From M3007 sp031425035 (lineage in GTDB: Bacteria > Bacteroidota > Bacteroidia > Chitinophagales > Saprospiraceae): a DNA stretch of 64,000 nucleotides. A program made the position numbers and the translations under genes. The stretch spans positions 3,167 to 67,166 of the forward strand of contig JANPIN010000100.1 of the NCBI GenBank assembly GCA_031425035.1, in the 5' to 3' direction. How positions within the stretch are numbered: position 1 is the first letter of the stretch; the number at the start of each line of letters is the position of its first letter. The notes beneath the pieces are model-generated. The model was not told the DNA's origin and made no database searches. It worked only from the letters and a program-made list of their open reading frames with translations. Of the stretch, positions 7,464 to 16,600 are shown piece after piece.

Positions 7464-8638
7464 TGATCGAGGTGCAAAAGGGTTCGACAGGGGATTTTTT
7501 GCCATTGCTCCCCCTTTTTATTCCAGGGCTGCACGGTCAGTATATACAAGCCAGCGCTGTCGGGTGAAGTAGTGCAGCCGCAAAGGTAGACGGCTGTTTG
7601 CCGAAATGTATGCCCGGAAGCAAACATTGGCGTATGAAGATCGCGCACGGCCCAGTCGTCGAGCAGGAGTTTACGGCCCTTATCAAAACTAAGTTCCTTC
7701 CATATAGCTTCCTGCTCGATGCTCCGGTTGAAAGACCCGGCCGCTGCGTAAAAAGTGGCTTCCGGCTGGGTAAAACTGTAGAGTTTCCAGGAAAACGATT
7801 CCGGCCACCAGCCTGCAAAATTCAGCCCGGGCGCCAGGCCAGCGGCAGCCAGAATCAACTGGTGGCCCCTGTTTTTAGGTAAACGAATGGCATCTTTTTC
7901 GGCAAAAACCAGCCAGACCAGGGCCGCCAGGCTGAGGTTCCAGGGAATGACCACGATGTTCCATTTTAAGCCCAAAGGGCTGAGCATCAACACGATAAAC
8001 AGGTGGAATAGCAGAACGACCCAGCGAAAAATCCGGCGGCTGCGTGGCCAGAGCAACCCGACACCCAGGCACATTTCCAGTAAAGCCACCGCATAGCCCA
8101 GGGCAGGGTAGGCGAGGGCTTTGGTCAGAGAAAAAGCGGAAACAAACCACGGGAAATTGTCTTCCGCGAAATAAGGGCTCAGTTTGTTAAAGCCGCTCCA
8201 GACGTACACGGCAGCGATCAGCCAGCGCCAGGTAAGACGGATATCCTGGTCGTTTCGGCTGAACAATGCGGCGCCGAACACCAGGAAATAAAACCAGACC
8301 CAGGGCTGTAAACGATTTGCATCCAGGCCGGCAAGCAGGATCAGCGCTCCCAGCAGCCCCGCCAGCGTTGTTTTTTTTAAGGGAAAAATTAAAACGGATG
8401 TGATGGACAGCAGCAAAAAACCGGCCGTGAGACCGGATAACCAGGAAGCTTCCTTACAGGCGGACCCGATGACCGGCAGGGCAGGAAAGAGTGGTCGTGC
8501 GCCCACATACCACAGTGGCCAGGACAGGAGCACACCGGCCAAAAAACCCAATGCAGTAACCAGAATGACCTTGTGGGGCAGGGATAAACGGGTCATGGCT
8601 GCTGCCTGCTTTAAGCTGCGGTCATTTTTCGCGTTCAT
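7460..8638 (-). CDS. Polytopic membrane protein, DoxX/HTTM-like (unrecognised family)
   Basis: 392 residues with eight or nine hydrophobic segments in the first 285 residues, then a soluble tail of about 105 residues. 'YVWSGFNKLSPYF' near residue 155 resembles the 'SGxxKL' motif of DoxX- and HTTM-type proteins, so a quinone- or thiol-related membrane role is possible but weakly supported. It overlaps both neighbours by ATGA (7460-7463 and 8635-8638), which implies strict co-translation with the TraB-like and SPOR-like proteins. I do not recognise the family. Confidence 0.6.
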   Translation of the reverse strand: MNAKNDRSLKQAAAMTRLSLPHKVILVTALGFLAGVLLSWPLWYVGARPLFPALPVIGSACKEASWLSGLTAGFLLLSITSVLIFPLKKTTLAGLLGALILLAGLDANRLQPWVWFYFLVFGAALFSRNDQDIRLTWRWLIAAVYVWSGFNKLSPYFAEDNFPWFVSAFSLTKALAYPALGYAVALLEMCLGVGLLWPRSRRIFRWVVLLFHLFIVLMLSPLGLKWNIVVIPWNLSLAALVWLVFAEKDAIRLPKNRGHQLILAAAGLAPGLNFAGWWPESFSWKLYSFTQPEATFYAAAGSFNRSIEQEAIWKELSFDKGRKLLLDDWAVRDLHTPMFASGHTFRQTAVYLCGCTTSPDSAGLYILTVQPWNKKGEQWQKIPCRTLLHLDQ

Positions 8639-10176
8639 AACAATCGCCGGACCGTTAACTTACCCAGCAGCAGTCCGGAACGGGACAATGTTTTCTCATA
8701 ACTGCCCGCCTGGTTGAGTGCGCCCTGCCGCGTGTCGTAAACCTTGCCGATCCACACGACATACCCACCTTCGCCGGCCTCGATGCAGGTGTTGCTGACC
8801 ACCTGGGCGCTCAGGCCTTTTTTACGTAAGGCGGCGACGCGATTGGTGGCATTTTCCCTGGTCATGAACACGTTATCCTGCACCAGCCAGCCATGCAGCC
8901 CGTTCAAAGGCGCACAAATGTCGGGCAGGGAAGGTTTGGCCGTCGGTGCTTTGTCCTCTATGCCATTGGCTTCGTCATCCCCGCCGGAAAGGTTGATGGT
9001 CGGCGCTTCATCCTCATCGCCCGACAGGTTGATGGTGGAGACATCCTCTTTGCTTTGGAAAAATTGTTTTGGCACGCCGGTCGGGTCGCCGCCATACGGA
9101 ATGATCTCGTCGCTGGGCGTGTAGCCCGGTTCGTCTTCCGGATTTTTACCCTTGTGCACATTCGTCATTTCTTCCAGTTCCGCCAGGGAAGTCGAATGCG
9201 ATTGCACCACCCGCAGCAGCAAAGGAACTAACAAGAGCAGGGCCAGACCGCAGACCCATTTCTGTATTTGCTGCCCCTTCATGAACCGGTTGTAAGCCAT
9301 GGCCGTCTGGCCGATGGGTTGCCGGAAAGGGCTCAGGGCGTATTTTTTGAATGGTTCCAGCAGTAAATAACGTACCGGCCGCGCTACTTTATTCCAGGCG
9401 ATGGTCAATGAATCGGGCGGCAGAAAACGCACCACAGCGCTGGGGTTTTGGGCAATGGCCTGGTACCAGTCGGCGCGGGTGACCCAGTGCGTAATACGCC
9501 GGTCTTCCCCGTAAATGCTGAGTCGGGAAGGATTAGACAAAGGCCGCACCCCATTTTCGGAAGTCACGATGGCCAGTCCGAAACCGTTGAACACGCACTG
9601 ATTCCGCAGCTCGATCAAATAGGGGTCGGTTGGGGCGGGGAAAACGTCTTCGGCAATGGCCACCCACTGCTCGTCGGCCTGGTACTGTTTGAATTGTTCG
9701 ATGGCAAAAATATACCGGTACTTACGCCAGTCGCGGAGCAGAAAAAACCACAGCAGAAAGGTGATCAGGCCGAGGCCGAAAAGCAGACCGAGGTTGCCTT
9801 CCAGCCGCAAACCGATCAGCCATTCACGGCGGGTAGCAAAAAATACAGCGTACATAACCGCCACCGCAATAGCCGCAAAAGCGGCGGCATCCCAGATCAG
9901 GTACTGCTCATTAACGCTGAACTTCACTTCCTGCGACTTATCGCGCGAAGTGGCCTCATAGGTGCAAACGAAAGGCGAACCGTCGGATTTACGGAACGTC
10001 ATTTTACCATCGGCGACCAGTCCGCCTTCGCCCACATTATCGAGTTCTACCGCCTCCGAGCCGGGCATGGGCTCGAAACGCTTGCGATAGAACGCGCGCA
10101 GGAAAGGCACAAAACGACGTTTTACCTCGTCCTCCGATAGTCCGGGCGTATGCCGTTTATAAAAATGGTTATCCAT
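8635..10176 (-). CDS. Unrecognised membrane protein with acidic repeats and a SPOR-like C-terminus
   Basis: 513 residues. An N-terminal soluble part (1-90) contains 'VADGKMTFRKSDGSPFVCTY' followed by EATSRDK, which could be a degenerate PD-(D/E)xK-type strand pair. Two membrane segments follow near 100-150, a cytoplasmic part, and a third membrane segment near 315. An acidic linker holds two copies of 'INLSGxxDEA'. The last 85 residues ('GLHGWLVQDNVFMTRENATN', 'RVAALRKKGLSAQVVSN', 'GGYVVWIGKVYDTRQGALN') look like a peptidoglycan-binding SPOR domain, which would be periplasmic. A role at the cell envelope is inferred from this layout only. Confidence 0.55.
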   Translation of the reverse strand: MDNHFYKRHTPGLSEDEVKRRFVPFLRAFYRKRFEPMPGSEAVELDNVGEGGLVADGKMTFRKSDGSPFVCTYEATSRDKSQEVKFSVNEQYLIWDAAAFAAIAVAVMYAVFFATRREWLIGLRLEGNLGLLFGLGLITFLLWFFLLRDWRKYRYIFAIEQFKQYQADEQWVAIAEDVFPAPTDPYLIELRNQCVFNGFGLAIVTSENGVRPLSNPSRLSIYGEDRRITHWVTRADWYQAIAQNPSAVVRFLPPDSLTIAWNKVARPVRYLLLEPFKKYALSPFRQPIGQTAMAYNRFMKGQQIQKWVCGLALLLLVPLLLRVVQSHSTSLAELEEMTNVHKGKNPEDEPGYTPSDEIIPYGGDPTGVPKQFFQSKEDVSTINLSGDEDEAPTINLSGGDDEANGIEDKAPTAKPSLPDICAPLNGLHGWLVQDNVFMTRENATNRVAALRKKGLSAQVVSNTCIEAGEGGYVVWIGKVYDTRQGALNQAGSYEKTLSRSGLLLGKLTVRRLL

Positions 10177-10191
10177 GTACGCTGCTTGTAT

Positions 10192-11259
10192 TTAAACCTT
10201 CTTATTCATCTGATACTCCACCTTTCTCGCGTCATTCTGGCGTTGTTGAATGACTTGAATATAATTACGGGCCTTTTTGTTGCCGTATTTACCCGAGGCT
10301 TTCTGCGCCCATTCCTGCGCGAGTTCCAGGTTGCCGTTTACTTCGGAAGCGATGGCCATATTATAGGCCGCGCGTCCGGCAGCTTTGCGGTTATCGGTGG
10401 CGCGGACTTCAATGTTCTTCCAGATTTCTGCCGCTCGTTTCCAGTCGTTGCTGCGGGCATAGTTGCTGGCTTGTTTCATTTGCTCCGTATAGCCTTTGGC
10501 CTTGGCATAATAGGTCCGGCTGACTTGCACATATAATGGTGCAATTCGCGAGCCATAGCGTTGGCCGCCGTTATACGCCACGCTCCGGCTGATGTCCACT
10601 GCGGAAGGGAGATTGTTCAGGGCCGTTCTTTCGTCCTTGCCGCTGGCATCGCGTTCCAGGTAGTCGTCCGTGGTAAATTCATCCAGAATGATTTTCGTTT
10701 TCGGGTCGTACATGCGCCAGCCCATGCGGACGCCGGTGCGCATGTGGGCGTTGTACAACACGTCGATGTACTCTTTGCCGTTCTTGTCTTTGCGTTTGGT
10801 TTCCGAGCGGCGGGCGGCAGCGGCATTATCGGAATCGAAAGATTCGATGGTGACCACGGCATCGGCGCCATACTGTGCGCAAATACGCTCCACTTCCGAC
10901 CAGTCCAAAGGCGCCGGCAGATTGGCGCCGGCTTTGCTGCCGGTCATTTCAATACCGGTGTTTTTTACGCTGAAACGCGGGGTACGGGTCAGGGCTGCCG
11001 ATAGTCCACGCACCGCTTCGGCACGGCTTTGTCGGTCCTGGCCGATGGCCTCGCCGGTGAGGACGCCTTCCAGCACGTTGAGCCAGCCTTTAGACGGTTT
11101 ACTGCGGTCGACGACGGCCACGGTGGCAATGTGTTCCGGGATTTTCATTTGGGCCGGCTGCAGTACAGTCAGGTTGGTGTGGCGATTGCAACTGACCAGT
11201 AGCAGCAGCAGGGGCAGCCAGGCGAGGGCGGCGCTTTTTCGCAGACAAGTTTTAAACAT
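10192..11259 (-). CDS. DUF6340 family lipoprotein with TPR-like C-terminus
   Basis: 355 residues. Signal peptide and lipobox LLVSC place the mature N-terminus at Cys24. The core has 'IATVAVVDRSKPSKGWLNVL' with 'EGVLTGE', then 'ICAQYGADAVVTIESFDSD', a pattern of Bacteroidota DUF6340 proteins that resemble stress or envelope lipoproteins. The last 110 residues ('NYARSNDWKRAAEIWKNIEV', 'GRAAYNMAIASEVNGNLELA') are two or three tetratricopeptide helices. It is the first gene of the leftward run, 15 bases before the SPOR-like gene and divergent from crtY. Function unknown. Confidence 0.75.
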   Translation of the reverse strand: MFKTCLRKSAALAWLPLLLLLVSCNRHTNLTVLQPAQMKIPEHIATVAVVDRSKPSKGWLNVLEGVLTGEAIGQDRQSRAEAVRGLSAALTRTPRFSVKNTGIEMTGSKAGANLPAPLDWSEVERICAQYGADAVVTIESFDSDNAAAARRSETKRKDKNGKEYIDVLYNAHMRTGVRMGWRMYDPKTKIILDEFTTDDYLERDASGKDERTALNNLPSAVDISRSVAYNGGQRYGSRIAPLYVQVSRTYYAKAKGYTEQMKQASNYARSNDWKRAAEIWKNIEVRATDNRKAAGRAAYNMAIASEVNGNLELAQEWAQKASGKYGNKKARNYIQVIQQRQNDARKVEYQMNKKV

Positions 11260-11388
11260 AAAAACTTGATAGTTAAACGGTTATAAAATGGAAGATTGTG
11301 CCCGCAAAAGTCGTAGAATTTCTCCGAATGGCTGAACAATTTGCCTGAAAAGCCATTTTGCGAAAGCAATATTGTTACTCCTATATTC

Positions 11389-12684
11389 ATGACCGTTCGA
11401 GAAACATCGTCCACGCCCACTTTAACGACCAATATCCAGCCGGAAGCCACCGCCGACCCGCAGCTGGAGACCTGGCGGAACGTCGATATTATCCTGGCCG
11501 GCGGCGGACTTTCCGGACTGACCCTGGCCCTGGAAATGGCGCAGCAACCGTTTTTTCAGCATAAACGCATTCTGCTGCTGGACCGCGACGAGAAAGCGAA
11601 AAACGACCGGACCTGGTGTTTTTGGGCGACGGAAGAAGAGCCTTTGCCGCCGGTTACGTTCCAGACCTGGTCACAGTGCCAGTTTTATGGGGATGATCTG
11701 GCCAAAACTCTGGAAATTAAGCCCTTTAAATACCACATGGTACGCGGTCTGGACTTCTATACCTGGGCAAAACAGGAGCTGGCCCGGCATGGCAATGTGC
11801 GTCGGCTCACCACGGACATTCTGGATATAGAAGCCGATACAGGCCGCGTGCGTACGAAAGATGGCGACTTTATCGGCGAACTGGTTTTCAACAGCGCTTT
11901 CACCCAGCATAACCTGCTACCGGCGAGCACGGCCTTGTATCCGCAGGCGCCCTTTACTTCGCCGGCCAATAAGCGTCCGGAAAGCGCTTATGTGCATTTG
12001 CTCCAGCATTTTCAGGGCTGGATCATTGAAACGCCCACGCCGGTCTTCGACGTAAAGGCCATGACATTTATGGACTATCGCCTGGAGCAAGCCGGGCAGA
12101 CCCGTTTTGTGTACGTGCTGCCATTTTCAGAAACCCGGGCGCTGGTGGAGTTTACCATATTCTCCCCCGAACTTTGCCGGCCCGAAGAGTATGATCAGGC
12201 TTTGACCGAGTACATCCATAACCAGTTGAACATCAATGAATTTAAAATAGAAGAACTGGAATTTGGCGTTATTCCGATGACCGATCAGCCGTTTATGGCA
12301 CAGCAAGGCCGGGTGATAAACATTGGTACGGCGGGCGGATTTGTAAAAGCTTCCAGCGGTTACGCGTTTTTACGTACCCAACGGCGTTTGCGGGCTTTCG
12401 TCAAAAACTGGGTCGAAACCGGTGCGCCACAGCCCGAAAAACTGCACTCCGCCTGGCGGTACCGGTTTTTCGACAGCGTGATGCTGCGGGTGCTGCATGA
12501 TGGCCGGGTCAGTGGCAAAGATTTTTTTACCGGCCTGTTCCGTCAACTCCCAGCGCCGCTCGTGTTCCGTTTTCTGGATGAAGATGCCGGTTTTTTAGAG
12601 ACCTTGCGCCTGCTTTCCGCACCGCCAACCCTGCCATTTATGCGGGCGGCCCTGCGGCAAATTCCTTTGTTTTTAAAGTTATAA
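11389..12684 (+). CDS. crtY: Lycopene beta-cyclase family protein
   Basis: 431 residues from the ATG at 11389; the frame extends upstream only to a TTG at 11341. 'VDIILAGGGLSGLTLALEMA' is the FAD-binding Rossmann motif; 'LLDRDEKAKNDRTWCFW' is the lycopene cyclase signature; 'FMDYRLEQ', 'FVYVLPFSETRALVEFTIFS' and 'GTAGGFVKASSGYAF' follow the CrtY order. It should close the rings of lycopene to beta-carotene in membranes. No other carotenoid genes are in the window, so crtB and crtI must be elsewhere. It is divergent from the DUF6340 gene and lies 2 bases upstream of coaE. Confidence 0.9.
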   Translation: MTVRETSSTPTLTTNIQPEATADPQLETWRNVDIILAGGGLSGLTLALEMAQQPFFQHKRILLLDRDEKAKNDRTWCFWATEEEPLPPVTFQTWSQCQFYGDDLAKTLEIKPFKYHMVRGLDFYTWAKQELARHGNVRRLTTDILDIEADTGRVRTKDGDFIGELVFNSAFTQHNLLPASTALYPQAPFTSPANKRPESAYVHLLQHFQGWIIETPTPVFDVKAMTFMDYRLEQAGQTRFVYVLPFSETRALVEFTIFSPELCRPEEYDQALTEYIHNQLNINEFKIEELEFGVIPMTDQPFMAQQGRVINIGTAGGFVKASSGYAFLRTQRRLRAFVKNWVETGAPQPEKLHSAWRYRFFDSVMLRVLHDGRVSGKDFFTGLFRQLPAPLVFRFLDEDAGFLETLRLLSAPPTLPFMRAALRQIPLFLKL

Positions 12685-12686
12685 CC

Positions 12687-13328
12687 GTGGCTGAAACACC
12701 TGCACTTCCCCCTTTACGCGTCGGTATTACCGGAAATATGGGCAGCGGAAAAACCACCGTCTGCCGCATTTTCGAAACCCTGGGCATTCCGGTTTACGAT
12801 GCCGATGCGCGCGCCAAGTGGCTGCTGCAGCATGATCCGGAATTGAAAAAAGGGATCGTACAGATATTTGGCAACGAGGCTTATGTACCGGACGGCACCT
12901 ATAACCGGCCCTTTATTGCCCGGGTAGCCTTTGCCAAGCCGGAAAAACTGGCCGCCCTCAACGCCCTGGTACATCCGGCGGTGGACGTAGACAGTGCGCA
13001 GTGGCACCTGCAGCAGTCGGAACGGGGGGCACCCTATACGCTCCGGGAAGCCGCGCTGTTGATCGAAAGTGGCAACCATCGCCGGCTGGATGCCCTAATC
13101 GTCGTCACCGCGCCGGAAGAACTGCGGATTCAACGGGTGATGCAACGCGACGGACTCCGTCTGGAACAAATTCAGGCCCGGCTGGCGGCGCAAATGCCGG
13201 AGGCAGAGAAAGTGCAACTGGCCGATTATGTGATCCAAAATGATGGCCGGCAACTGCTTTTACCACAGGTAATGGCGATTCACCGGCAATTGCGAAGCCG
13301 GGAGACGCTAAAAAACAACATTTCCTGA
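12687..13328 (+). CDS. coaE: Dephospho-CoA kinase
   Basis: 213 residues starting at GTG 12687, 2 bases after the crtY stop; no ATG precedes the P-loop. 'VGITGNMGSGKTTVCRIFE' is the Walker A region, 'PVYDADARAKWLL' the substrate part, 'PLLIESG'-like 'AALLIESGNH' the core, and 'VTAPEELRIQRVMQRDGL' the lid region. The enzyme phosphorylates dephospho-CoA at the 3'-OH, the last step of coenzyme A synthesis. The tight spacing to crtY suggests coupled translation. Confidence 0.93.
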   Translation: MAETPALPPLRVGITGNMGSGKTTVCRIFETLGIPVYDADARAKWLLQHDPELKKGIVQIFGNEAYVPDGTYNRPFIARVAFAKPEKLAALNALVHPAVDVDSAQWHLQQSERGAPYTLREAALLIESGNHRRLDALIVVTAPEELRIQRVMQRDGLRLEQIQARLAAQMPEAEKVQLADYVIQNDGRQLLLPQVMAIHRQLRSRETLKNNIS

Positions 13329-13345
13329 TTTTTTCACACAATTGT

Positions 13346-13377
13346 TTTGAAAAGAGGGAATTCTCTACCTACATTTG
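13346..13377 (+). promoter_or_regulatory. Promoter of rpmE2 (TTTG-N20-TACATTTG)
   Basis: TTTG at 13346-13349 and TACATTTG at 13370-13377 are separated by 20 bases, a near-perfect Bacteroidota housekeeping promoter. A start near 13384 leaves a leader of about 45 bases before rpmE2. This is the clearest promoter in the window. Confidence 0.8.
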
Positions 13378-13429
13378 CGGCTTGAATTTTGAAATATCTG
13401 ATTTACAACAAATTTTCAGTAAAATAGTC

Positions 13430-13690
13430 ATGAAAAAAGACATCCATCCGGCCAGCTACCGCACCGTAGTTTTCAGAGACATTTCGACGGACGAAGCATT
13501 CCTCGGCAAATCCTGCACGAATTCTAAAGAAACGGTGACCTGGGAAGACGGTCAGGAATACCCACTTGTAAAGATGGATATTTCGGCTTTCAGCCACCCG
13601 TTCTTCACCGGCAAAATGAAATATGTGGACACCGCCGGTCGTATTGACAAGTTCAATAAGAAATTTGCGAACTCTAAGTTTGCAAAATAA
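13430..13690 (+). CDS. rpmE2: 50S ribosomal protein L31, type B
   Basis: 86 residues from ATG 13430 (the open frame upstream has no good start). 'MKKDIHPASYRTVVFRDIST' is the L31 start; 'SHPFFTGKMKYVDTAGRIDK' and 'FNKKF' the conserved C-terminal half. The zinc-binding cysteine pairs of type A L31 are absent, so this is the zinc-independent type B. It has its own promoter and terminator and is probably monocistronic. Confidence 0.96.
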   Translation: MKKDIHPASYRTVVFRDISTDEAFLGKSCTNSKETVTWEDGQEYPLVKMDISAFSHPFFTGKMKYVDTAGRIDKFNKKFANSKFAK

Positions 13691-13713
13691 ATTGACCGAA
13701 CCTCTGGTTTTGG

Positions 13714-13754
13714 AAAAGTCCCGATAGGCAGTGTGCACATTGGGACTTTTTTTA
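13714..13754 (+). terminator. Terminator of rpmE2
   Basis: Stem AAAAGTCCC (13714-13722) with GGGACTTTT (13742-13750), a 19-base loop and a run of T. It covers the region upstream of the next gene and argues that the next gene begins at the ATG at 13770, not further upstream. Confidence 0.8.
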
Positions 13755-13769
13755 TTGGCCAATTCCTTT

Positions 13770-14987
13770 ATGTTGAACATCATCCTATTCGATACCGATG
13801 CCCGGGAGCATCTTTTACCGCTTACGGCAACTCGACCCACCGGCGAACTCCGCCTGGGTATACTCACGTTACGTGAGAAATGGGAGCGGCATCTGCGCGG
13901 TTCGGTGTCCTACATTACCCAGGAATATTTACAGCAAAAATTCCCAATCCATCTGGAGGAAGAGAACCTGATCATCAGCGGAAACATTGTGCCTGATGAG
14001 GCGCTTTGCCGGCGTTTGGAGCAGATTCAGGTAGGAGAAGCCCTACTGCGCGACGGCGAACTGGTGGCTGCCCGGCTCGGGGAAAGCCAGATTGAAAGAC
14101 TGCTGGAAGACGATGAAATTGGCCAGCTGCACGGTACCGAGCTGGAAGTCGATTTTCCCCTGGTGCAATTGAATCACCTCTGGGATTTTACCCAACTAAA
14201 TGCCGCCGCACTCGCTGCCGACTTCGCCCTGCTCACCGCCGGACGGGCTTCGCAGACCATTTCCACCAGTAACCAAATAATCGGCCCTATTCAAAACCTG
14301 TTTGTCGAAGCCGGGGTAAAAATGGAGTGCTGCATCCTCAACGTCAGCGCCGGGCCTATTTTTATCGGTAAAAATGCCGAAGTGATGGAAGGCAGTATGC
14401 TGCGTGGCCCGATTGCTATTGGCGAAGATGCGCTGGTGAAAATGGGCAGCAAAATATACGGACCCACCACCATTGGCCCCGGCTGCCGGGTAGGGGGAGA
14501 AGTGACCCGCTCGATCCTGCTGGCGAATTCCAATAAAGGGCATGAAGGTTATCTGGGTGATGCGGTGCTCGGCGAATGGTGTAATTTGGGCGCCGATTCC
14601 AATAATTCCAACCTGAAGAATAACTACTCGGAGGTGAAACTCTGGGACTACGCCACCGAACGTTTCGAGAAGTCGGGGCAGCAGTTCATGGGTCTTGTAA
14701 TGGGCGATCACGCCAAATGCGGTATCAACACCATGTTCAATACCGGCACGGTGGTGGGCGCTTTTGCCAACGTATTCGGCGCCGGTTATCCCCGTAATTT
14801 CATCCCCGATTTTTCCTGGGGCGGCCCCGACAGCAGCTACCGGACCTATAAACTGGAAGAAGCTTTTACGACCGCAACGGCAGTCATGACCCGGCGGCAA
14901 GTGGAGTTTACGGAGCTGGATAAAGCGATTTTGCGCCAGTTGTTTGAACGCACGGCCAAGTTTCGAAACTGGGAAAAAGGGGCGTAA
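13770..14987 (+). CDS. GlmU-like putative sugar nucleotidyltransferase / acyltransferase (Bacteroidota alternative GlmU family)
   Basis: 405 residues. The N-terminal part has 'LLPLTATRPTGELRLGILTL' with REKWE, the hallmark of the Bacteroidota alternative GlmU-like family (TIGR03991 type), where the nucleotidyltransferase domain is divergent. Residues from about 190 to 370 form a left-handed beta-helix of hexapeptide repeats ('GPIFIGKNAEVMEGSMLRGP', 'IAIGEDALVKMGSKIYGP', 'TTIGPGCRVGGEV'). It is thought to supply UDP-GlcNAc for peptidoglycan and LPS where classical GlmU is missing. Whether both activities are retained cannot be seen from sequence. Confidence 0.85.
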   Translation: MLNIILFDTDAREHLLPLTATRPTGELRLGILTLREKWERHLRGSVSYITQEYLQQKFPIHLEEENLIISGNIVPDEALCRRLEQIQVGEALLRDGELVAARLGESQIERLLEDDEIGQLHGTELEVDFPLVQLNHLWDFTQLNAAALAADFALLTAGRASQTISTSNQIIGPIQNLFVEAGVKMECCILNVSAGPIFIGKNAEVMEGSMLRGPIAIGEDALVKMGSKIYGPTTIGPGCRVGGEVTRSILLANSNKGHEGYLGDAVLGEWCNLGADSNNSNLKNNYSEVKLWDYATERFEKSGQQFMGLVMGDHAKCGINTMFNTGTVVGAFANVFGAGYPRNFIPDFSWGGPDSSYRTYKLEEAFTTATAVMTRRQVEFTELDKAILRQLFERTAKFRNWEKGA

Positions 14988-15029
14988 GGCTGCTTTTCCA
15001 AACCCTCTCACTTTCTCACCCTTTCAGGC

Positions 15030-16199
15030 ATGAGCCTCAAATACGACCTGCGCGGCGTTTCCGCTTCCAAAGATGAAGTACACTCGGCCATCCAGCACCT
15101 GGATAAAGGCTTGTATCCCAATGCTTTCTGTAAAATTTTACCCGATCTGGCCGCCGGCAGCGCTAAATACTGCAACCTGCTGCACGCCGATACAGCCGGT
15201 ACCAAAACCAGTCTGGCCTATGTCCACTGGCGTGAAACCGGCGACCTCTCGGTCTGGGCCGGCGTAGCGCAGGATGCCATTGTGATGAATCTCGACGATA
15301 TGGCCTGCGTGGGCTGTACGGACAATATTGTGCTGAGCAGCACCATCGGGCGCAACAAAACGCGCATACCGGCTGAGGTCATTGCCGCCGTCATTCGCGG
15401 CACCTCCGATTTTATCGACAACATGCGCGCACACGATATTCACCTCCACCTGGCCGGGGGCGAAACCGCCGACGTGGGCGATATTGTCCGCACCATCGAC
15501 GTGGGTGTGACGGCCTATGCGCGCATGAAACGGAAGAACGTGCTGGTCAACCAGATCCGTCCCGGCGATGTGATCGTGGGACTGGCATCTTACGGGCAAT
15601 CCACTTACGAAACCGAATACAACGGCGGTATGGGCAGCAATGGCCTGACTGCCGCGCGCCACGACGTGTTGTCTCATCGCTACGCCGAGCGGTACCCGGA
15701 AAGTTTCGATCCCAATTTGCCGAAAGAAGTCGTGTATACCGGTCAACACAGCGTGACGGATATGGTCCGGGTGGGCGACCGGGAAGTGAGTGTGGGCAAA
15801 CTGATCCTCTCGCCGACCCGCACTTTTCTGCCGGTGCTTAAAGAAATGCTGGGTACCTACCGGAAAAAGATCCATGGACTGATCCACGTGACCGGCGGCG
15901 GGCAGACGAAAGTGCTGAAATTCGTAGAGAATGTCCATGTGGTGAAGGACAACCTTTTTGATTTACCGCCGTTGTTTCGCCTGATCCAGGAGAGTAGCCA
16001 GACCGACTGGCGCGAGATGTACCAGGTGTTCAATATGGGGCATCGCATGGAAATATACGTTAGCGCCAAACATGCGGAAGGACTGATGGCCATAGCGGAA
16101 AAATATGGAATTGATGCGCAGGTCATCGGCCGGGTGGAGCCCGCCAATGGCCAGCGGGTAACGGTAAAAAGTCCGTTCGGAACCTTTGATTATCAATAA
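15030..16199 (+). CDS. purM: AIR synthase (phosphoribosylformylglycinamidine cyclo-ligase), PurM-like
   Basis: 389 residues of PurM fold. 'LLHADTAGTKTSLAYVHW', 'DAIVMNLDDMACVG', 'LAGGETADVGDI', 'VIVGLASYGQST' and 'IHVTGGGQTKVLKF' align with AIR synthase, step 5 of purine synthesis. The protein is longer than E. coli PurM (345), like other Bacteroidota copies, and slightly divergent, so a related ATP-grasp-like PurM-family enzyme is a lesser alternative. No other pur genes adjoin. The small VOC gene follows 10 bases later. Confidence 0.88.
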   Translation: MSLKYDLRGVSASKDEVHSAIQHLDKGLYPNAFCKILPDLAAGSAKYCNLLHADTAGTKTSLAYVHWRETGDLSVWAGVAQDAIVMNLDDMACVGCTDNIVLSSTIGRNKTRIPAEVIAAVIRGTSDFIDNMRAHDIHLHLAGGETADVGDIVRTIDVGVTAYARMKRKNVLVNQIRPGDVIVGLASYGQSTYETEYNGGMGSNGLTAARHDVLSHRYAERYPESFDPNLPKEVVYTGQHSVTDMVRVGDREVSVGKLILSPTRTFLPVLKEMLGTYRKKIHGLIHVTGGGQTKVLKFVENVHVVKDNLFDLPPLFRLIQESSQTDWREMYQVFNMGHRMEIYVSAKHAEGLMAIAEKYGIDAQVIGRVEPANGQRVTVKSPFGTFDYQ

Positions 16200-16209
16200 T
16201 TTAATAGAT

Positions 16210-16581
16210 ATGGCTTCTCATTTTCTTGGTCTGCGGACAGTGCTTTACCCGGCTCCTGATCTGGCGGCTGCCAAAGACTGGTACACCCGGGCCCTCGGTT
16301 TTCCGCCCTATTTCGATCAGCCGTTTTACGTGGGTTTTAACGTTGGGGGCTACGAGCTGGGCCTCGATCCCGACGCGACGCCGGGCGAGAACGGTCAACA
16401 GATTTACTGGGGCGTAGAAAAAATAGCCCCCGCCTTGCAGCACCTGGAAAGTCTGGGCGCCGTAATCATCAGCGACGTACAGGACGTGGGCGACGGCATT
16501 TTAGTGGCCAGCCTGCGCGACCCCTTTGGAAACACCGTAGGGGTGATTGAAAACCCACATTTTACCTTACCCAACCCTTAA
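16210..16581 (+). CDS. VOC family (glyoxalase-like) protein
   Basis: 123 residues from ATG 16210. One vicinal oxygen chelate domain: 'LRTVLYPAPDLAAAKDWYTR' with ALGFPPYF, 'FNVGGYELGLDPD' and 'ASLRDPFGNTVGVIENPHF'. The His/Glu metal positions are partly replaced (Tyr and Glu are visible), so it may be a binding rather than catalytic member. It sits between purM and a TPR lipoprotein with short spacing. Substrate unknown. Confidence 0.85.
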   Translation: MASHFLGLRTVLYPAPDLAAAKDWYTRALGFPPYFDQPFYVGFNVGGYELGLDPDATPGENGQQIYWGVEKIAPALQHLESLGAVIISDVQDVGDGILVASLRDPFGNTVGVIENPHFTLPNP

Positions 16582-16600
16582 TTCACTCTTTTACAACGTC

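Noticed and set aside
9448..10140. A 230-residue frame opposite the SPOR-like gene
   Set aside because: Antisense, no motif; the other strand has ATGA-coupled neighbours and membrane and SPOR-like features.
11341..11388. Longer crtY starting at TTG 11341
   Set aside because: The extra 16 residues have no similarity to CrtY, and an ATG at 11389 gives a normal N-terminus.
14196..15011. A 271-residue frame opposite the GlmU-like gene
   Set aside because: Antisense to a hexapeptide-repeat protein with clear motifs.
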